Part shown: piece by piece, positions 31,718 through 45,159 of the stretch
Layout: each line of letters starts with the position of its first letter
How positions within the stretch are numbered: the first letter of the stretch is position 1
Program-made: the position numbers and the translations under genes
Notes under the pieces: generated by a model
Databases searched by the model: none
Told to the model about the DNA's origin: nothing
What the model saw: only the letters and a program-made list of their open reading frames with translations
Source of the DNA: Nephrocerus scutellatus
Taxonomy: Eukaryota > Arthropoda > Insecta > Diptera > Pipunculidae
Reading direction: 5' to 3'
NCBI GenBank assembly: GCA_947095585.1
Contig: OX352764.1
Location: 67,909,536 to 67,973,535 of the forward strand
DNA: 64,000 bases

Positions 31718-34700
31718 TTTTGATTTCGAGCGTTCGGACGAGTATGGTTTACTTTTAGTTATTTAAGAAATAAATAATTTCATTACAACCAGCACTTTAA
31801 AAAATATTATTATTGTTATAATTATTTATACAAGAAGCATTTTATGCTATTTGTAATAGTTATGCAGAATTTTTTAATTTATAAAATACATTTTCTGTTC
31901 ATAGAACTCTTTGCCACAATTCGAATTATCTGTACTGTTCTTAGAAACAATAAAGTTTTTCAGCACAATAAATTATCACCAATTAAAATTGTTTAAAATT
32001 GCACTTTAAATCTGTGAAAAAAAAGAAGAAATCATGTAATTATAAATTTAAAATGGAAAGATGTTTTCAATCTAGTTTTTGTTGAAATCAAGTAAAGCGT
32101 TAATTACGTGAAGCAAATTACTTTGAAATATTAATTGGAGCCATTAGAGTTCAAGCACCTAAATGTTTGTAAAAATTTAGTTTATTTTAACAAAAACTTT
32201 ACGTCATTTAACTATTCAAATTATAATTCCTTATATCTACCAATAAATATAGAAAATACACAAAAATCTGTTAAATGATTTAATATTGATTATCTTGAAT
32301 TTTAAATTTTGAAATGAAATGAAATTTTGATACGAACATTTCTAGCCGAATCAGTCGCTTAACTTGTTTCACTATCTTTGGTTGACTAATGAGTAAATCA
32401 ATTTAATGATTCCCTTTCTATACGCCAACATTAAACGCATTATGATCGCGAACATAATATGTTATGCATATAAATGAATTCATTAGGGACAAGCACATGT
32501 CTAGGCTCAACTTGAAATTATGGCAGAAATTGCATCAGCTTTGAGAACTTATACTCGCAGTGCAGTGGACATTTGCTGAGCTGTGATGTGATATGTACGA
32601 GTATATGTATGTGAACGATTAGGCACTAATAATTTATGAGATTGCAAAAAATTAAATAATTTGTCACGTATACACTGTAAAAAATTACAACATATTAAAA
32701 ATAAGGTGCAAAAAGTATAAAATATTTTAACTAAGTATCCGATTTTTCTTATATTTCGGTGTGAAAACATAAGTTTTAGTGTTCTTCAATGATTTAATAA
32801 GAGATACAAGAACATAGGAAATATTTTAGAAAAGTTGTTTTATTTTGTCGTTGACATACACAAATTGCATCCAAAATAGAAGAATGCGGTGACAAAAAAG
32901 ATGAATACATTTGTACATAATACCTATTACAGATATGTTTTTTTTTTTTTTATTGTTGTTGTTTTTTGTTGGTGTTTATTAAAAACTAGCTAAGCTACTC
33001 GTATTATGAAAATAAGATTTGCAAAAAAAAATATGAAAAAATCAGGGAGTGGTATAAAACCCCTACGCAAAGTTTGATCGCGATCGGTTGAAGGGTTTGG
33101 CAGCCCATAGGGAAGACATACATTAATGCATACATACATACACACATACATAAATACATACGGAGTTTCACTTTTATGTATATAGATTATATTTTAAAAT
33201 AATTTTTATTCATTCGAATTAAATTTAATGACATTTTTTATCATGTAAAAATTAAGCGGTAGTTTCTGTTTTATGCCTAATATAATTAATCTGCCTTTCA
33301 AAGAATTTTAGTGGTCAGCAAAGGTCAGCATCAGTGATTGTAATACTGAAGATTTCAATTGCAGTGCAGTTGTATTTAATTTTTTTAACGTATTGTTGTA
33401 CAAAAAAATCTAAACCCCATGTTAATAATTAATAAAATTGCTGACATTAAAGACGTGCAATAGGTACTACTTTTTTATTTATTGAAATTATGATCTATTC
33501 CTTTTTGATGCTTACGATTGAGAAGATAAGATTTTTATTTCTCTTAAACAAGTAGGTATGCATGCATTTTTAACAACATAAATAGAATTAAAATGAATCA
33601 GGGACAATTTTTTGGGAATGCTATTTGTGGTTCTTCGTTTGTTTCGAAATTAATAGAACTAAGCTTTTTGTATTGTTCTATATTGAATCGATCTTTATTG
33701 AAAAAGTATCTTCGTTTCAATACGCAATATGTTGGATTTTTTTTGCTAGTCATAGGTAGAAAATGCGAAATTAAAATTTACAGTTATATAACGTTACATG
33801 TTGAATGAGTTTAATATTTAGAACATTCCACTTTTAAAAAATAAACCAAATTTTTATTTTATTTATTAAAATTATTTTCCCAATCTACTTGTTTATTTGA
33901 TACCTTTGTTTGCCTCTGATAACGTTATAATTAATATAATTAGAACTGCTGTTAATATGTACATATTAAAAACATATTATTGTAGATCAATACACTCACG
34001 AGGCATTTATGTTGACCTGCAAGTCATTGTCCCGTGGTGAATAAATTGTTTAAAATAAAGATTGTTTAAGGTTTCAGATTATAATTTTCAAATGTCAATA
34101 AGATCTGCACCCAAGTGTAATTGATAAATATTCGTATTTATCAGCTTAAAATACTGGAAACCAACCTACTGCACCATTTTTGAGATACCTGCATTTTCTA
34201 ACCAGTCTCTGAACAATATGTTAATACTCGTATTTCGTCAACAGACAGAAACATGAAAATAAAAATGGATTTTTTTATTCCAAGGTCGCGAAATTGAGTA
34301 AGATGTGCTGCTAACAAGGACAAGAGGATTTAATATTTATTTGTGAATTTGCAAGCAATTGTTGTTATAATCTGTTTTATCTAAAAACCAATGGCAAGGC
34401 ATCACTAAGTTAATAAGTTATTTCTAATTTGTTTTTATGGTATTATAATCATTAATTATATATATTTTTAACAATTTTATTATATTTATTTTCATTGTTT
34501 TTTTACTATATGCAAGATGAAGAAAAAAATGAATTACTTATAAAATTAATTAAATTTCTTTAAATTTATTTTCCTTTTTCATAGTGCATTAGTAGTAAGT
34601 AAAAACTTATATCAATTAGGAGATCAGAATAAAAAAAGTCGTTAAAAAATTTCTTCATTTGTTTATCTCGCCAGCAGCTGTAGCTTATAGAACGCAAATT

Positions 34701-36065
34701 AAAGTCACGCTCAAAACGCGTGCTAAATATCTCTGATCCCCCTCATTACAGTAATTCAGACAATAACAATAAGTTGTTGTAATTCTTACTTTTGATTTAA
34801 GCACACTATGCTAATGTTCAGTTATCTTCTCCAACTAAATATATAAACATTTTTATATATTTAAGTACAAATTTTAAGTTATTTTTAAGATATTATATGC
34901 ACTTAGTTTTTGTTAAATCATCTTTCGGAAGAACTTGTAGTTCGTTTTATATAAAGATGATTTTATTACACCGAATTGCACAAAAACACTGTGTTTATTA
35001 TTCCTTCTAAAATTAAAATACTAATGACAAGACACAATATTTAAACTGAAACTTTATAATTTAATCTTTAACCGGCCAACTGTTACTATCGGTTACTCCG
35101 CTCGGCTTGTTCCCTTTTAGACGACTACGATAGAAGTTCCGTCGAAATTTAAATAACCACACAAATTTTTTAAGATGGGAAGAGAAAACAAGAGAGAAAA
35201 TATGAGATATTTCTTATGGGAGAGCTTAGTGGAAGTGGAAAGAACTTTCTTTTCTATCTCGCTCCCGGCAAATATCTCCGCATATGGGTAACTTGCCGCT
35301 TGGTTAGTCATTTTAGCATTTTAGAAGATGCCAGGTGGCACCGCTGTAATCGAATAATTATTTTGGCACTTTAAATTGGAGTTCAAAGTACATATCTACT
35401 CTTGTGCGATAATAATTCAGATGTCTATGAGTTTGTGTATGAACGGAAATTTAACGCAGCAATTAACTGATTGTTGTGTACCACACTTCAGCTACTGGGG
35501 TTTTCGTTTTCAATTTAGTTGCGGAACAGGAGTTACTGACTTAATGAGAGTGATTACTGGAAGGGGTTTGACGCCACTTACGTTAGTCAGAAGATTTCAT
35601 AAAATTGCAATAAATTTAACAACTGAATTAATCAAATTTCATACAAAGTTTTTTATTACGTTCTATTTAAATTAATCTAAATACCCACCCATTTGAAAAG
35701 TTTTAATCTATTTTTTTTCTTGAAATAAGTATAGCTAGTTTATTTATTTAATACCTCTAATACAATCTAGTCATCTGGATTTATGAGTGTTTTGTGTTCT
35801 TAAATTTATTAACCTAATATTAATATCATAAAAGACATATCTCAGATAATATGAACGAGTGGATTGAAGTCTCGGAAGTATCCAAAATGCTGTTACATCT
35901 CAGTCATTATATATATTATATATATTATATAAGTCATTTAACCGGTTTTAGAATGAATACCCAAAGGGCTTCAATAGCCACGTAAACTTCAGCTTCTAAC
36001 TCTTAATTCAATGAAATTCTATATCACGGAGCGATATCACGCGAATATTGAGGATTCTTTTCTTC
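31718..36065. other. Upstream region of the TGF-beta gene, AT-rich unique DNA
   Basis: No coding region is supported. It should contain the 5' UTR and promoter of the minus-strand gene, but no site could be assigned. A poly-T/(GTT) tract lies at 32938-32972. At 33040-33190 is a dispersed repeat piece (CCCCTACGCAAAGTTTGAT, CGCGATCGGTTGAAGGGTTT, then a CATACATACA microsatellite), related to 43985-44225. An ATATATTATATA tract is at 35908-35932. Confidence 0.5.
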
Positions 36066-39000
36066 CTTATGTCGTATATCCCCTTGTAGGTCATAAGGCC
36101 TCTACTACGCCTACGCTCCATCGCGTGCGGTTTCTGGCAATGAGCTTCAGCTCTCTCCAACTCTTCCCCAATTGCCGTGACTCCTCCTCAAGTGTTCGGC
36201 GTCATGTATTTCATGTGGACGACCCGTTCTTCTACCATCCTGAGATAACGGATTCCATTGCATTGCCTAGTTTGCTATGGAACTCTCGCCTTTTTGGATT
36301 GTATGACCAATCCACTGCCACTTCCGACGTTGGATGGTTGTGCCTATTGGTTCCTTTTTTTTCCCTTATATTTAAACTTATTGACCCGTTCTCTGGTAAA
36401 GATGTTCGTTAGAGATACGGTTAGCCGCCAGAAAACCGTTAAGATGTTCCGTAGGCACCTATTTATGAGCGGTCACCTTCCAAGTGCTGCACCCATACAA
36501 CAACGCAGATTCAACATTTGAACGGAACAGTTGCAGCTTGGTGTTTAAGCTGATCGCATTGCTTCACCATATCATTGACATCATTCCAAGCACTGATTTG
36601 GCTATGCCGATTCGGTTGACAATGTCCTGTTCGGTTCCACCTTCGGTTGAGACAATACTCCCAAGATATTGGAAACTCTATACTCTCTCTACCGATTGTC
36701 CAGCAATGTTAACTTGAGTTACTGAGTTAGTGCCGAGGTTGATGATTTTGGTTTTGGCAGTATTAATGTCTTCAAACCCGCAAAATTTGCCTCCCTTTCC
36801 ACATTTGTTCTCCTTTGGTGCAGCTCCATAATCCTGTGTGAGAGTAAACAAACGTAGTCAGCGTAGTCCAGATGTTTGAGTTTGATTTCCTCTGTTTCCA
36901 GTAGATAAAGCTGCGCGAAGCACATCGCTAATCACCAACTAAAAGAGTATCGGCGATAGAATGCAACCTTGTCGTACCCAACTTCTTTCTTCTTTCATTC
37001 CTTTACTCCGCGGGGGAGCATAGGGCTTCTACAAACGCCCGCCAACGAACTCTATTTAACGCCTGAGGTTTCAAGATACGCCACTCGGTCCCCTGGGATC
37101 TTGCTTCCTCTTCTATTGTCCTTTTCCATGTCTTGCTAGGACGGCCAAATCGACGGATTCCTTGTGGATTCCAGTCGAGCGCTAGTTTCGTAATGTCGTC
37201 CGCTGGCTTTCTCAAAGTGTGGCCAATCCAGCTCCATTTTCTTCGTCTGATGGTAATTGCTTCCTGCTGTGTTACTCTCCGCAAGTCTTGATTGGTGATA
37301 ATGTCCGGCCATCTTATTCTCAGTATCCTCCTTAAGCACTTGTTGACGAAAACTTGGAGGCGCGTCGCAATTGACTCTGTGACTTTCCACGTTTCGCAGC
37401 CATACAAGAGTACTGAGAGAACGTTAGATCTGAAGATCATTAGTTTTAGTTTCCGGGAGATTTGCGAGGAGTTCCAGATATTAATAAGCATACTGTAGGA
37501 GTGTTGCGCCTTGTTTACACGAGAGCACACATCCGAGTCAGCACCACCATTTTTTGACATCCAGCTGCCCAAATAACAAAACTAATCGAGTTCCTCTATC
37601 TGATGTCCGTATATCGAGAAATCACATGTTCCACTAGCGTTAACGCGAAGTAATTTTGTTTTTGAGACGTTAATTTTTAAACCCACTTTATTAGCGTGGA
37701 GTTCTAGTGAGTTTAATTTTCGCTCCATGTCACCTAGCGATTGTGATAGTAGACAGATATCATCGGCATAGTCTAGGTCTTCAAGGGGGTGAAAAACATT
37801 CCATGGCAAACCCGATGAAGTATGGGTTACTATTTTCATCACCCAGTCGAGGGTGCAGCATTGCTTGACTCCCGAGTAGATGTTGAAAGGTGAGCCGAGA
37901 TGACCGTTATGAATGACGCGGCATCTTGAGTCGCGGTACAGCTCCTTAATGATGTTATTGATATTTTCCGGAACACCATAGCTAGACAAAATCTGCCACA
38001 TCATGTTTCGGCCTACGCTATCAAAAGCGCGTTTAATATCTACAAAAACAATATACAGAGGAGAGCGATACTCAACTGACTGTTCAGTGATTATACGCAG
38101 GGTGTTAATTTGGTCACCAACTTAGGATCTCGAATTCTTCTGACAGCTTTTCTCTATGCAGAACATGACATTTAGAACCATCATAGGTTTCTTTAATAAT
38201 AGCTATTAGTTTATTGGGTATACCTCTCCTGCGCAAGGCGAGCCAGATAAACTGTTTGTTGACACTGTCAAACGCCTTCACAAAATATATGAACAGCAGG
38301 TGCAGTGGTGACCGGAATTCAACGCACTGTTCAATAATGATCCGCAGGGTGGTCTACACTCGAGGATCCAGTGCAGAAACCGGTTGTTTGGCATCGAGTG
38401 TATCTTCAAGATGTCCCTTAATTCGCTCAAGTACTACTTTGGCTATTACCTTTGCAACTGCAGGAAGAACGCAAATGCCTCTCCAGTTTTTGCACTCCAT
38501 AAGACTTCCTTTTTTAGGGAGCTTGACAATCATTCCCTTCTTCCACTTGTCGGGAAAACTTTCTGCCTCCAAGCTCTCTCTACAAGACGATATAAAAGCT
38601 CTGCTGATGTAGTTGGAGCGGGTATACCATCTAGTCCAACCGACTTGTTGTTTTTAAGTGCGTTGATCGCGGTAGCGATATCATCTTAACTGGAAGTTGA
38701 GGTGCGAATTCCGGAAATTGTTACTTTTGGCAGCTCAGTTTGATTTGGGTGCATATCGTTGGCGAATACACGTTTAAGGACCGTAGAGAAATGCTCCTTG
38801 CATCGCTTGAGCTGATCCTCATCTGAAACGAGTACGGCACCATCTAGGCCTTTCACCGGATTTTGGCTAGAGCGGTGACCACCTGTCTGCTCTTTGGTGA
38901 TTCTATAAACGGTTCTGCTATCGCACCTGCTCGCTGCTTCTTCTGCTTCTGAGGCTAGGTTGTTAATATAATTACGTTTGTCACGTCTTACACTACGTTG

Positions 39001-40234
39001 CACTTCTCTCATTTTTCTCCTATACAGAGACTCTATCTCGATCCTCGCTGCTGCTGGGGTATCTGCAATACGAGCTTTAAGTGGCTTACGTTCTTCCATG
39101 ATCCCTTAATTGTTGGCGTACTGAGGGGATCTTTTGCCGGTTGATGTTATACTTAGGCGTTCGGATGATATTGTGCAGTACATAACTGGACAGTAGGTAC
39201 CATAAGGTGATGATCCCGTACTATACCCTTGTCGGCTCCTCGTCTGTTTCGGACGTCTAAAAGACAGCTCCTTAAACGTCGGCTGATCGCCACATGGTCG
39301 ATTTGGTTGGATGATGACTCCTTATCAGTTGACACCCAGCTGACCTTGTGGCAGGTGTTATGCTCAAACATCGTGCCTCCTATGACAAGGTGGTTGGTGT
39401 TGCAGAAATCAACAAATCTTTTACCATTGTCATTTTGTTCGCCGAGGCCGTGCTTCCCAATCACATGTCTGAGTCCTTCGTTGTCGTTACATTCAAGTCC
39501 CCCATCACGATATTTCCGTTCGGCGTTGCGTTGAATACAGCGCTTAGCTGGTTGTAGAAGTTGTCCTTTTCATCCTCAGTCGAGGGATTCGTTTGGGCGT
39601 AACACTGTATGATCGTGACGCGCCGTACTCTAGTCCGAAATCTGGCCGATAAGATCCTATCACCATGTGGGTGCCAGGAAATTAGGCCTTTGCGTGCTGT
39701 TGTCGTTAGCAGCAGACCCACTCCAGATTCACGGGGACTGCCGTAGGGTTGGCCGGAGTATAGTAGAACAGTGTTACACGTTGGGGATTTGTACTCTCCC
39801 GCGTCGAACCATCTTACTTCACTCACTCCCAGTATGTCCAAATTATATCGAAGAAACTCACGTTCCAGTTGAAGAAATCTGGCATTTTGAGGTTCTTCAC
39901 TCCCTGATTCAAGGAGCGTCCTCACATTCCAGAAACAAACAATAGCCAAAGGTCGTCATTATTCGATCATTACTTATCCGAGGCGTTGTGTCGGTTTCAG
40001 TAGCGGGCATTTTTCGGTACCGCAGGGTGCTAACCAACGTTACCTAGACTAGAAACGTTCGCACTTGCAATTTTAACCTACATATATTAGGATTTATACA
40101 CATAGTTGCCCGGGGACCACCACTAGGAGGTAGAGCAAGCACTACATCAGGAGCTTGATTGTTGCGCTACTGACTCAAACCAAGTTTTAAGCAGTCAGTA
40201 GTTTCCTTATCAATCGCAATGCAGATCCCCAAAA
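36066..40234 (-). mobile_element. RTE-like LINE, copy C, near full length with nested insertion
   Basis: Runs from a 5' end at about 40234 to the family 3' end at about 36069; without the nested element it is about 3.0 kb, the usual RTE size. Endonuclease motifs include CFWNVRTLLESGSEEP (39945), ILGVSEVRWFDAGEY, IVMGDLN and NQIDHVAISRRL, then RDHHL (about 39200). RT N-terminal parts (PAVAKVIAKVVLER) lie at 38470-38440 and the C-terminal tail at 36300-36070. Stops and frameshifts are scattered, so it is inactive. Confidence 0.88.
36985..38116 (-). mobile_element. Second RTE-like LINE, 5'-truncated, nested in copy C
   Basis: Flanked by CCAACTT at 36978-36984 and 38117-38123, where uninterrupted copy B reads CCCACTT. 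It encodes minus-strand RT and tail sequence: QINTLRIITEQ, YIVFVDIKRAFDSV, LDYADDICLLSQS (with YADD) and the C-terminal IRRRKWSWIGHTLRKPADD and RRFGRPSKTWKR. It shares fold and clade with its host but is a distinct family. It carries a few frameshifts. The 3' end is A/G-rich (minus-strand AATGAAAGAAGAAAG). Confidence 0.85.
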
Positions 40235-40859
40235 GAAAACTTTTCTCCGACGTGTTTTTCTTTATTTCCTTTAGCAACTGACGAAAAACAGAGCAATAGT
40301 ACCCCAAGTAAATTGCTTGAACTTTGACAACCATGATGATCCGCCCTTATGTTTCCCCATCACAAATTTATCAATGGTTTTCTCTTTTTAGCCACGTAGT
40401 TTATAAAAGCATATTCAAGACTCTCTCATTCAAGTTTAAACGGTTGTTTTTAAGGTAACCAACAGAAGTTGGTGTATTTTTTTGTGCTTTATAATACAGC
40501 ATGATATTAGATTTTTTCCATTTGTTTAAAATTGATCTACTTCGCATTGACTTGACTTGAGAACATGAGGGACTCGAACCAGTTGCAACACAGGAATAAA
40601 ACTTCTCAGAGTCACTCTTAGAATTTTGGAATATAAGAGAAGAAGTAGCTATTTAGAATTAAAAATATTATTATGGCAGGCCCATGAACTTTTCAATCCA
40701 CTCTCTGTCCGTTTCGTAAAAACTCGAGTACCGTTAATGGGAGCTTCCTGAAATTTAGTACAGAATAGTATAAAAGTAAAATTTAATATATACAAATTCC
40801 CTTTTTTAAACACACTAATTTTGTATAAATACTTGCTGGTGCCACAAACCGATGCCGTC
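40235..40859. other. Spacer
   Basis: Nothing supported. Confidence 0.3.
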
Positions 40860-41065
40860 CAAGGTTAGATTCCTGCGATCATTCGTGTTGTACGTGTTAT
40901 ATTTTTGCTCGGAAACCTACAATTTAAATTACGCCGTATAAGAAATTCGAATTGAGAAGCTTTCCGTGACAATTATTACTCTCGGACGTTTGTCAGACAT
41001 TCGCTAGAGGTGGGACGCCGAAAAAGATTTTTGGTGTTTCTGAGATTCAAACCACAAACCTCTTT
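40860..41065 (-). mobile_element. tRNA-derived SINE, copy 2, head-truncated
   Basis: On the minus strand a B-box-like GGTTTGAATCTC is followed by AGAAACACCAAAAAT, GGCGTCCCACCTCTAGCGAA, TGTCTGACAAACGTCCG, AGTAATAA and AAATTGTAGGT. This is the same order as the copy at 50194. The A box is missing. Confidence 0.7.
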
Positions 41066-41084
41066 TACTTTCTTTTACTAGTAG

Positions 41085-41480
41085 TAAAAGTAAGTATAGT
41101 AATCATGAAAATTTTCGAACTCGGGTTTTTTGCAGATTTACCCATTACCGTATCTCCTGAGTCAGAAAAAGCAAAAAAAAAAAAATCTCTGTCTGTGTGT
41201 CTGTGTGTCTGTGGCTCTGTGTCCACTCTACAGCCCAGACGGCTAAATTGATTGATATTCATATTCATTCATATTTAAGCTTTTTACATAAATTGGGAGG
41301 GCCCAGTTGATTTTGGCGGAAATCGGCCAAATGGAAGTGGTAGTCGTAGTAGTAAATTACTATGAGAAAATGCAAAAAATATATATAGTTACTGAAAATT
41401 CTGGCCCCGTCCGTAAAAGAAAGTCGTGTTGTGCCCACACCTCCATTTTTTTTATATATATGTGCTTTTGATGACAATAA
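41085..41480. repeat. DINE/Helitron-like repeat with TCTG microsatellite
   Basis: Layout resembles fly INE-1-type elements: a conserved lead (AACTCGGGTTTTTTGCAGATT), a (TCTG/TG)n tract at 41190-41225, then a less conserved body with TTGGGAGGGCCCAG. No ends or second full copy are seen in this window, so the call is tentative. Confidence 0.35.
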
Positions 41481-41734
41481 ACGTTTTTAATAAATACAAA
41501 CGCGTATCACCAGGGGTGGGTGTAAAACTTTTATTTAACTGCACATCTCAGTTTTTTGCGTCAAATCTTGCAATCCAATTTTCAACAATTTATGGTAAAA
41601 ATTTTGCAGATCTGGAGCAACTTTTTTTTATATAATTTATTTTATATTTTTTAGTTTTTTATGAATATTGTATATACAACTTCAATATTATTCAGATGGG
41701 ATGGTATTACGGAGATACCCATAAGGCCCCCAAA
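41481..41734. other. Spacer
   Basis: Nothing recognisable. Confidence 0.3.
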
Positions 41735-42375
41735 ATACCATCAAACGACTTTCAAAAGACCCCGAAAGGACCCCAAGGGACCATCCAATAAACCCCTCAA
41801 GACCACTTAGAGACCACCCTCAATATCATCCTCAAGACCGAATTACGATCACATTACCACCCCCATCCATATTTCCTCAAGACCCTCCTAAAACCCACCT
41901 TAAAATTCATTTAAGACCCTCTCAAAACACTCTCAAGACCCAACTTTAGAACTCCTAAAAACTCCTCAAGACTCCACTCACGACCCTCTCAAAATCCACT
42001 CAAGATCCCATCAAGACCACCCCAAGACACCCTAAAAACTTTCTTAAGAACCCCATTAAGATTCCACTTACGACCACCTAAGGACCTCCTCGAGTCACAC
42101 AAAACCCCCTCCCGACCCCTGAAGACAACCTAAAGACCTCACCTCAACACCCGTTAAGACCACGTTACTACACCCATTTATAATCCCTTAAGACCCCCTC
42201 AAGCCCCCCCCCCCCAAAGATTCCCTTAAGACCCCCTTAAAACACTCTTAAGACCACCTCAAGACCCGATCAGGACTCCACTCACGACGCTCTCAAACCC
42301 CCTCAAGACTCCTAAATCCCTTCAAGATCCCTTTAGACCACCACAGGACTCCTAAGAACCCCTCAATCCTCAAAT
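41735..42375 (-). repeat. GGGTCTTTT satellite, array in reverse orientation
   Basis: Degenerate tandem units such as CTCAAGACCCC / CTTAAGACCACC over about 640 bases. It abuts a DR1 module at 42380, as the array at 60830 also follows DR1. Confidence 0.8.
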
Positions 42376-42379
42376 CAAA

Positions 42380-42560
42380 ATTTACCCGATTTTCTTAAAA
42401 TATTATACATATGTATGTGTATCTTCAGTGACAACACTTTCTGTAAAAATTTGAAAGTGATCGGGCTCAGGAACCAAAACTATTTTTACAAAATGTATTT
42501 TACAAATGTATCTAAGATTATAAAATTTACATGAAAATTTTTATTTTTATGTGTTGTTTT
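42380..42560 (-). repeat. DR1 fragment
   Basis: ACCCGATTTTCTTAAAATAT, GTGTATCTTCAGTGACAACAC, TTTGAAAGTGATCGGGCTCAG, then the family end. Confidence 0.7.
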
Positions 42561-43559
42561 TTTATATTTAAACTTATTGCCAAGGGAGAACTCCTTGAAT
42601 GAATTGCGCCACGGAAATAAGGTTGGCTAAACCCTTAATTACTATTAAAAAATCGAAGAAATGTAATTTACAATATATCACATTCCTCACGTTTGTAGCC
42701 GGTGTCAAGTTATTTTCTCAAAACTTTTCCTGATTCATTGAAAAAGCAATACGAAAAACTATCACGAAATTTAAACGACCCGAGTCCAAATGCTTTAATC
42801 AATAGATTATGGTCAAGGAAAACTACGAAAAACCTTGACCAAGAAAATATTACAAATAATGATGTAAGTGAGTCTTCAGAATACATGGAACCTCTCTTTT
42901 ACAATTAATTCCTAAAGAAACTAGTTGAAGTCTTTCTTGGAGGCTAACAACTTGATAATGCATCGTACCGGATTCGTCTGTAGTAACAGGCCTAACAACC
43001 GCACAAATATTAAGTCGATAGTTGTTTTTGCAAATTCCACATATTCAATGTGTCTCTTGTCGCCAAATATTGCACCAAGGATGAGTGGAAGAGTTGGTTT
43101 CAAATGAAGTTTGCCAGAAAGGAGAAAATCACTTTTAAAAAGATTCTTTACCGATTCTTTGTGGATTTTCGTAGCTTGGCCAAGGAGCAACTACAAAGCA
43201 TTTGATTAAGATTTTTCGTTTTTTTTTTTGTGATTTAAATAATTAAAACATTTTTTTTTGTGAAAGAAACAACAAAAGTGATGAGATTCGAAGTTTGACT
43301 GAGATCCTGGTAAATTAAGAATGATCTGCGAATTTATGACAAAAAACAAAAACGTTGTGTCAAGGGAGAACACAAAAAAAAAATTCACATGTACCATAAA
43401 AAAATACTTTTGTCTGAAGCCAGTAAATAACTGCCACTCGTTTAAGACAAAATAACAGCTTCACACTGTCTATACATACAAGGGCTCAATATTCATGTAA
43501 AGCTCTTCAAAAGAGGAAACAACATAGTTGTCCTTAGATTAACTGATTTGAGCCAAATC
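42561..43559. other. Region with short open frames, no recognised gene
   Basis: A 68-residue frame (42702-42908, +) and an 89-residue frame (42921-43190, -) lie nearly end to end but match nothing I recognise. They could be remnants of a transposon or of exons. Confidence 0.35.
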
Positions 43560-44225
43560 GGTCCATAAATAGGAATCTTCGAAAAAAAAACGACGCCAGC
43601 GCCACCTAGGGGGGTCTAACATAAACAAAACCCATCCGGGGAACCACACGAACATATGGTGTGAGTATAAGTTGGAAAGCTGCAGTGGTTCAGCCGTGAT
43701 AGTCAGACATACATATGCACCAACGTTTTTATATACAAACTAGCGGAAATACCCGGCGTTTACCGGCTGCCCCATCCCACTGACCCCCACCAAATTAACA
43801 CCCGCGCATTGACACTACGCCCAGTGACCTTCCGCCCACTGACCCACCGCCATCTGACACCCAGCCCACGGAACTCTGACCTCAGGTGATCACCCACTCA
43901 CAGACCACCCCCACCCACTTAACTTGCACCAACTGACCAACCCACAAACTGACCACCTCACCAGCCCAGAAAACTATAGAATAAGTTTGAACGCGATTGG
44001 TTCATAAAAACATGCAATTTGTAGAAACAATAAAAAAAATTCTTATGGAGACCCTTTGACTCAGGAGTCTGACCACTTTCAAAATATGCCTATTAAATGC
44101 CTATTATGATAGAAAACCCATATGCAAAGTTAGAACGCGATCGGTTGAAGGGTTTACGATTCTTTAAAGGACATACAGACAAACATTCATTTTTATATAC
44201 ATATATAGAATAGATATATAGATTA
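43560..44225. repeat. Composite dispersed repeat with a CACTGACCC minisatellite
   Basis: 43740-43770 reads AACTAGCGGAAATACCCGGCG, a lead resembling one at 60020 (AACTAGCAGACCCGACAGACG). 43780-43970 is a C-rich degenerate array of CACTGACC(C/A)CC-type units. 44100-44200 repeats the 33050 sequence (AAGTTAGAACGCGATCGG, then a CATACAGACAAACATTC tract). Confidence 0.5.
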
Positions 44226-45159
44226 AGATAAAATATTGAAAACATTTTTCGAAAAATTCGGGTATAGTGCATCAAGATTGTGTGGTCCCCATAATTTACG
44301 TAAATGAATTTAGTTCAATAGCTGCATGAGAAGTAAATCAGTCTTCTTAAAAAACCTAAAATCTTTTTTTCCTTTAGCCATGATGAAATAGATTTATTAT
44401 CAAATCTAATAAATTCTTATGACAATAGAAAGTCCCTAACTGTTTTAATAAAAAATCTAACATTTATACGATCACACTGGTGGCTTGGCTCGATTTCCTT
44501 GATTCTTAGTCCTTGCATCTTCGGACTTAAATGAGTTTCCAACCCAATGAATTTCCCCGCCATTTGGAATTTTGGCAATCGGTAATTGCCAGCAGACCTC
44601 CTGCTCCTTCTACTCGAGACAAACTTGTAGCTATTTGGGACCCTCCAGATTCCTGTGCAGATTCTTAGTACCTTTGTTTCGAATAGGGTTTCGGTCGACT
44701 CTGGGGACATTGTATCCGTCTAGATATGGGTTGCTCCCCGTGAGATTGGTTTCCTGCTAAAGAATAGATAGGATTCACATTATATGAAAATTTACTTATC
44801 CTGCTTATTGTGAACATAATTCACAAATAAGTCGACCCAAAAATGTTGTCTTGAACTTGTCATCAAGGCTGCGCAATAAGCGAGCACAGTTTCTCTTTTC
44901 TTCGGCAAAATTGTGCAAGAGGTCTGCTCCAAATAGCTTTTCCGTATCGTCCAAGATGTAAATGCTGCAGGTTTTAGGGCTTACTTTTTAATTGGTTTAC
45001 TGCTTGATGCTGCGTGGATGTTGTTGGTGGCTTGCTGATCGTACCAGTCTCCTTAGCAGATTTACTAGCAAAGCTTAATCCCCTTACTTATAGCCTAAAA
45101 CAGACAATTTAGGCCAATTTAAGCTGCTCGTTCTTCTTTTCAACCATCTTTTCTTTATA

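Noticed and set aside
42921..43190. 89-residue minus-strand frame as a host gene
   Set aside because: No motif or good start context; too little to call a gene.
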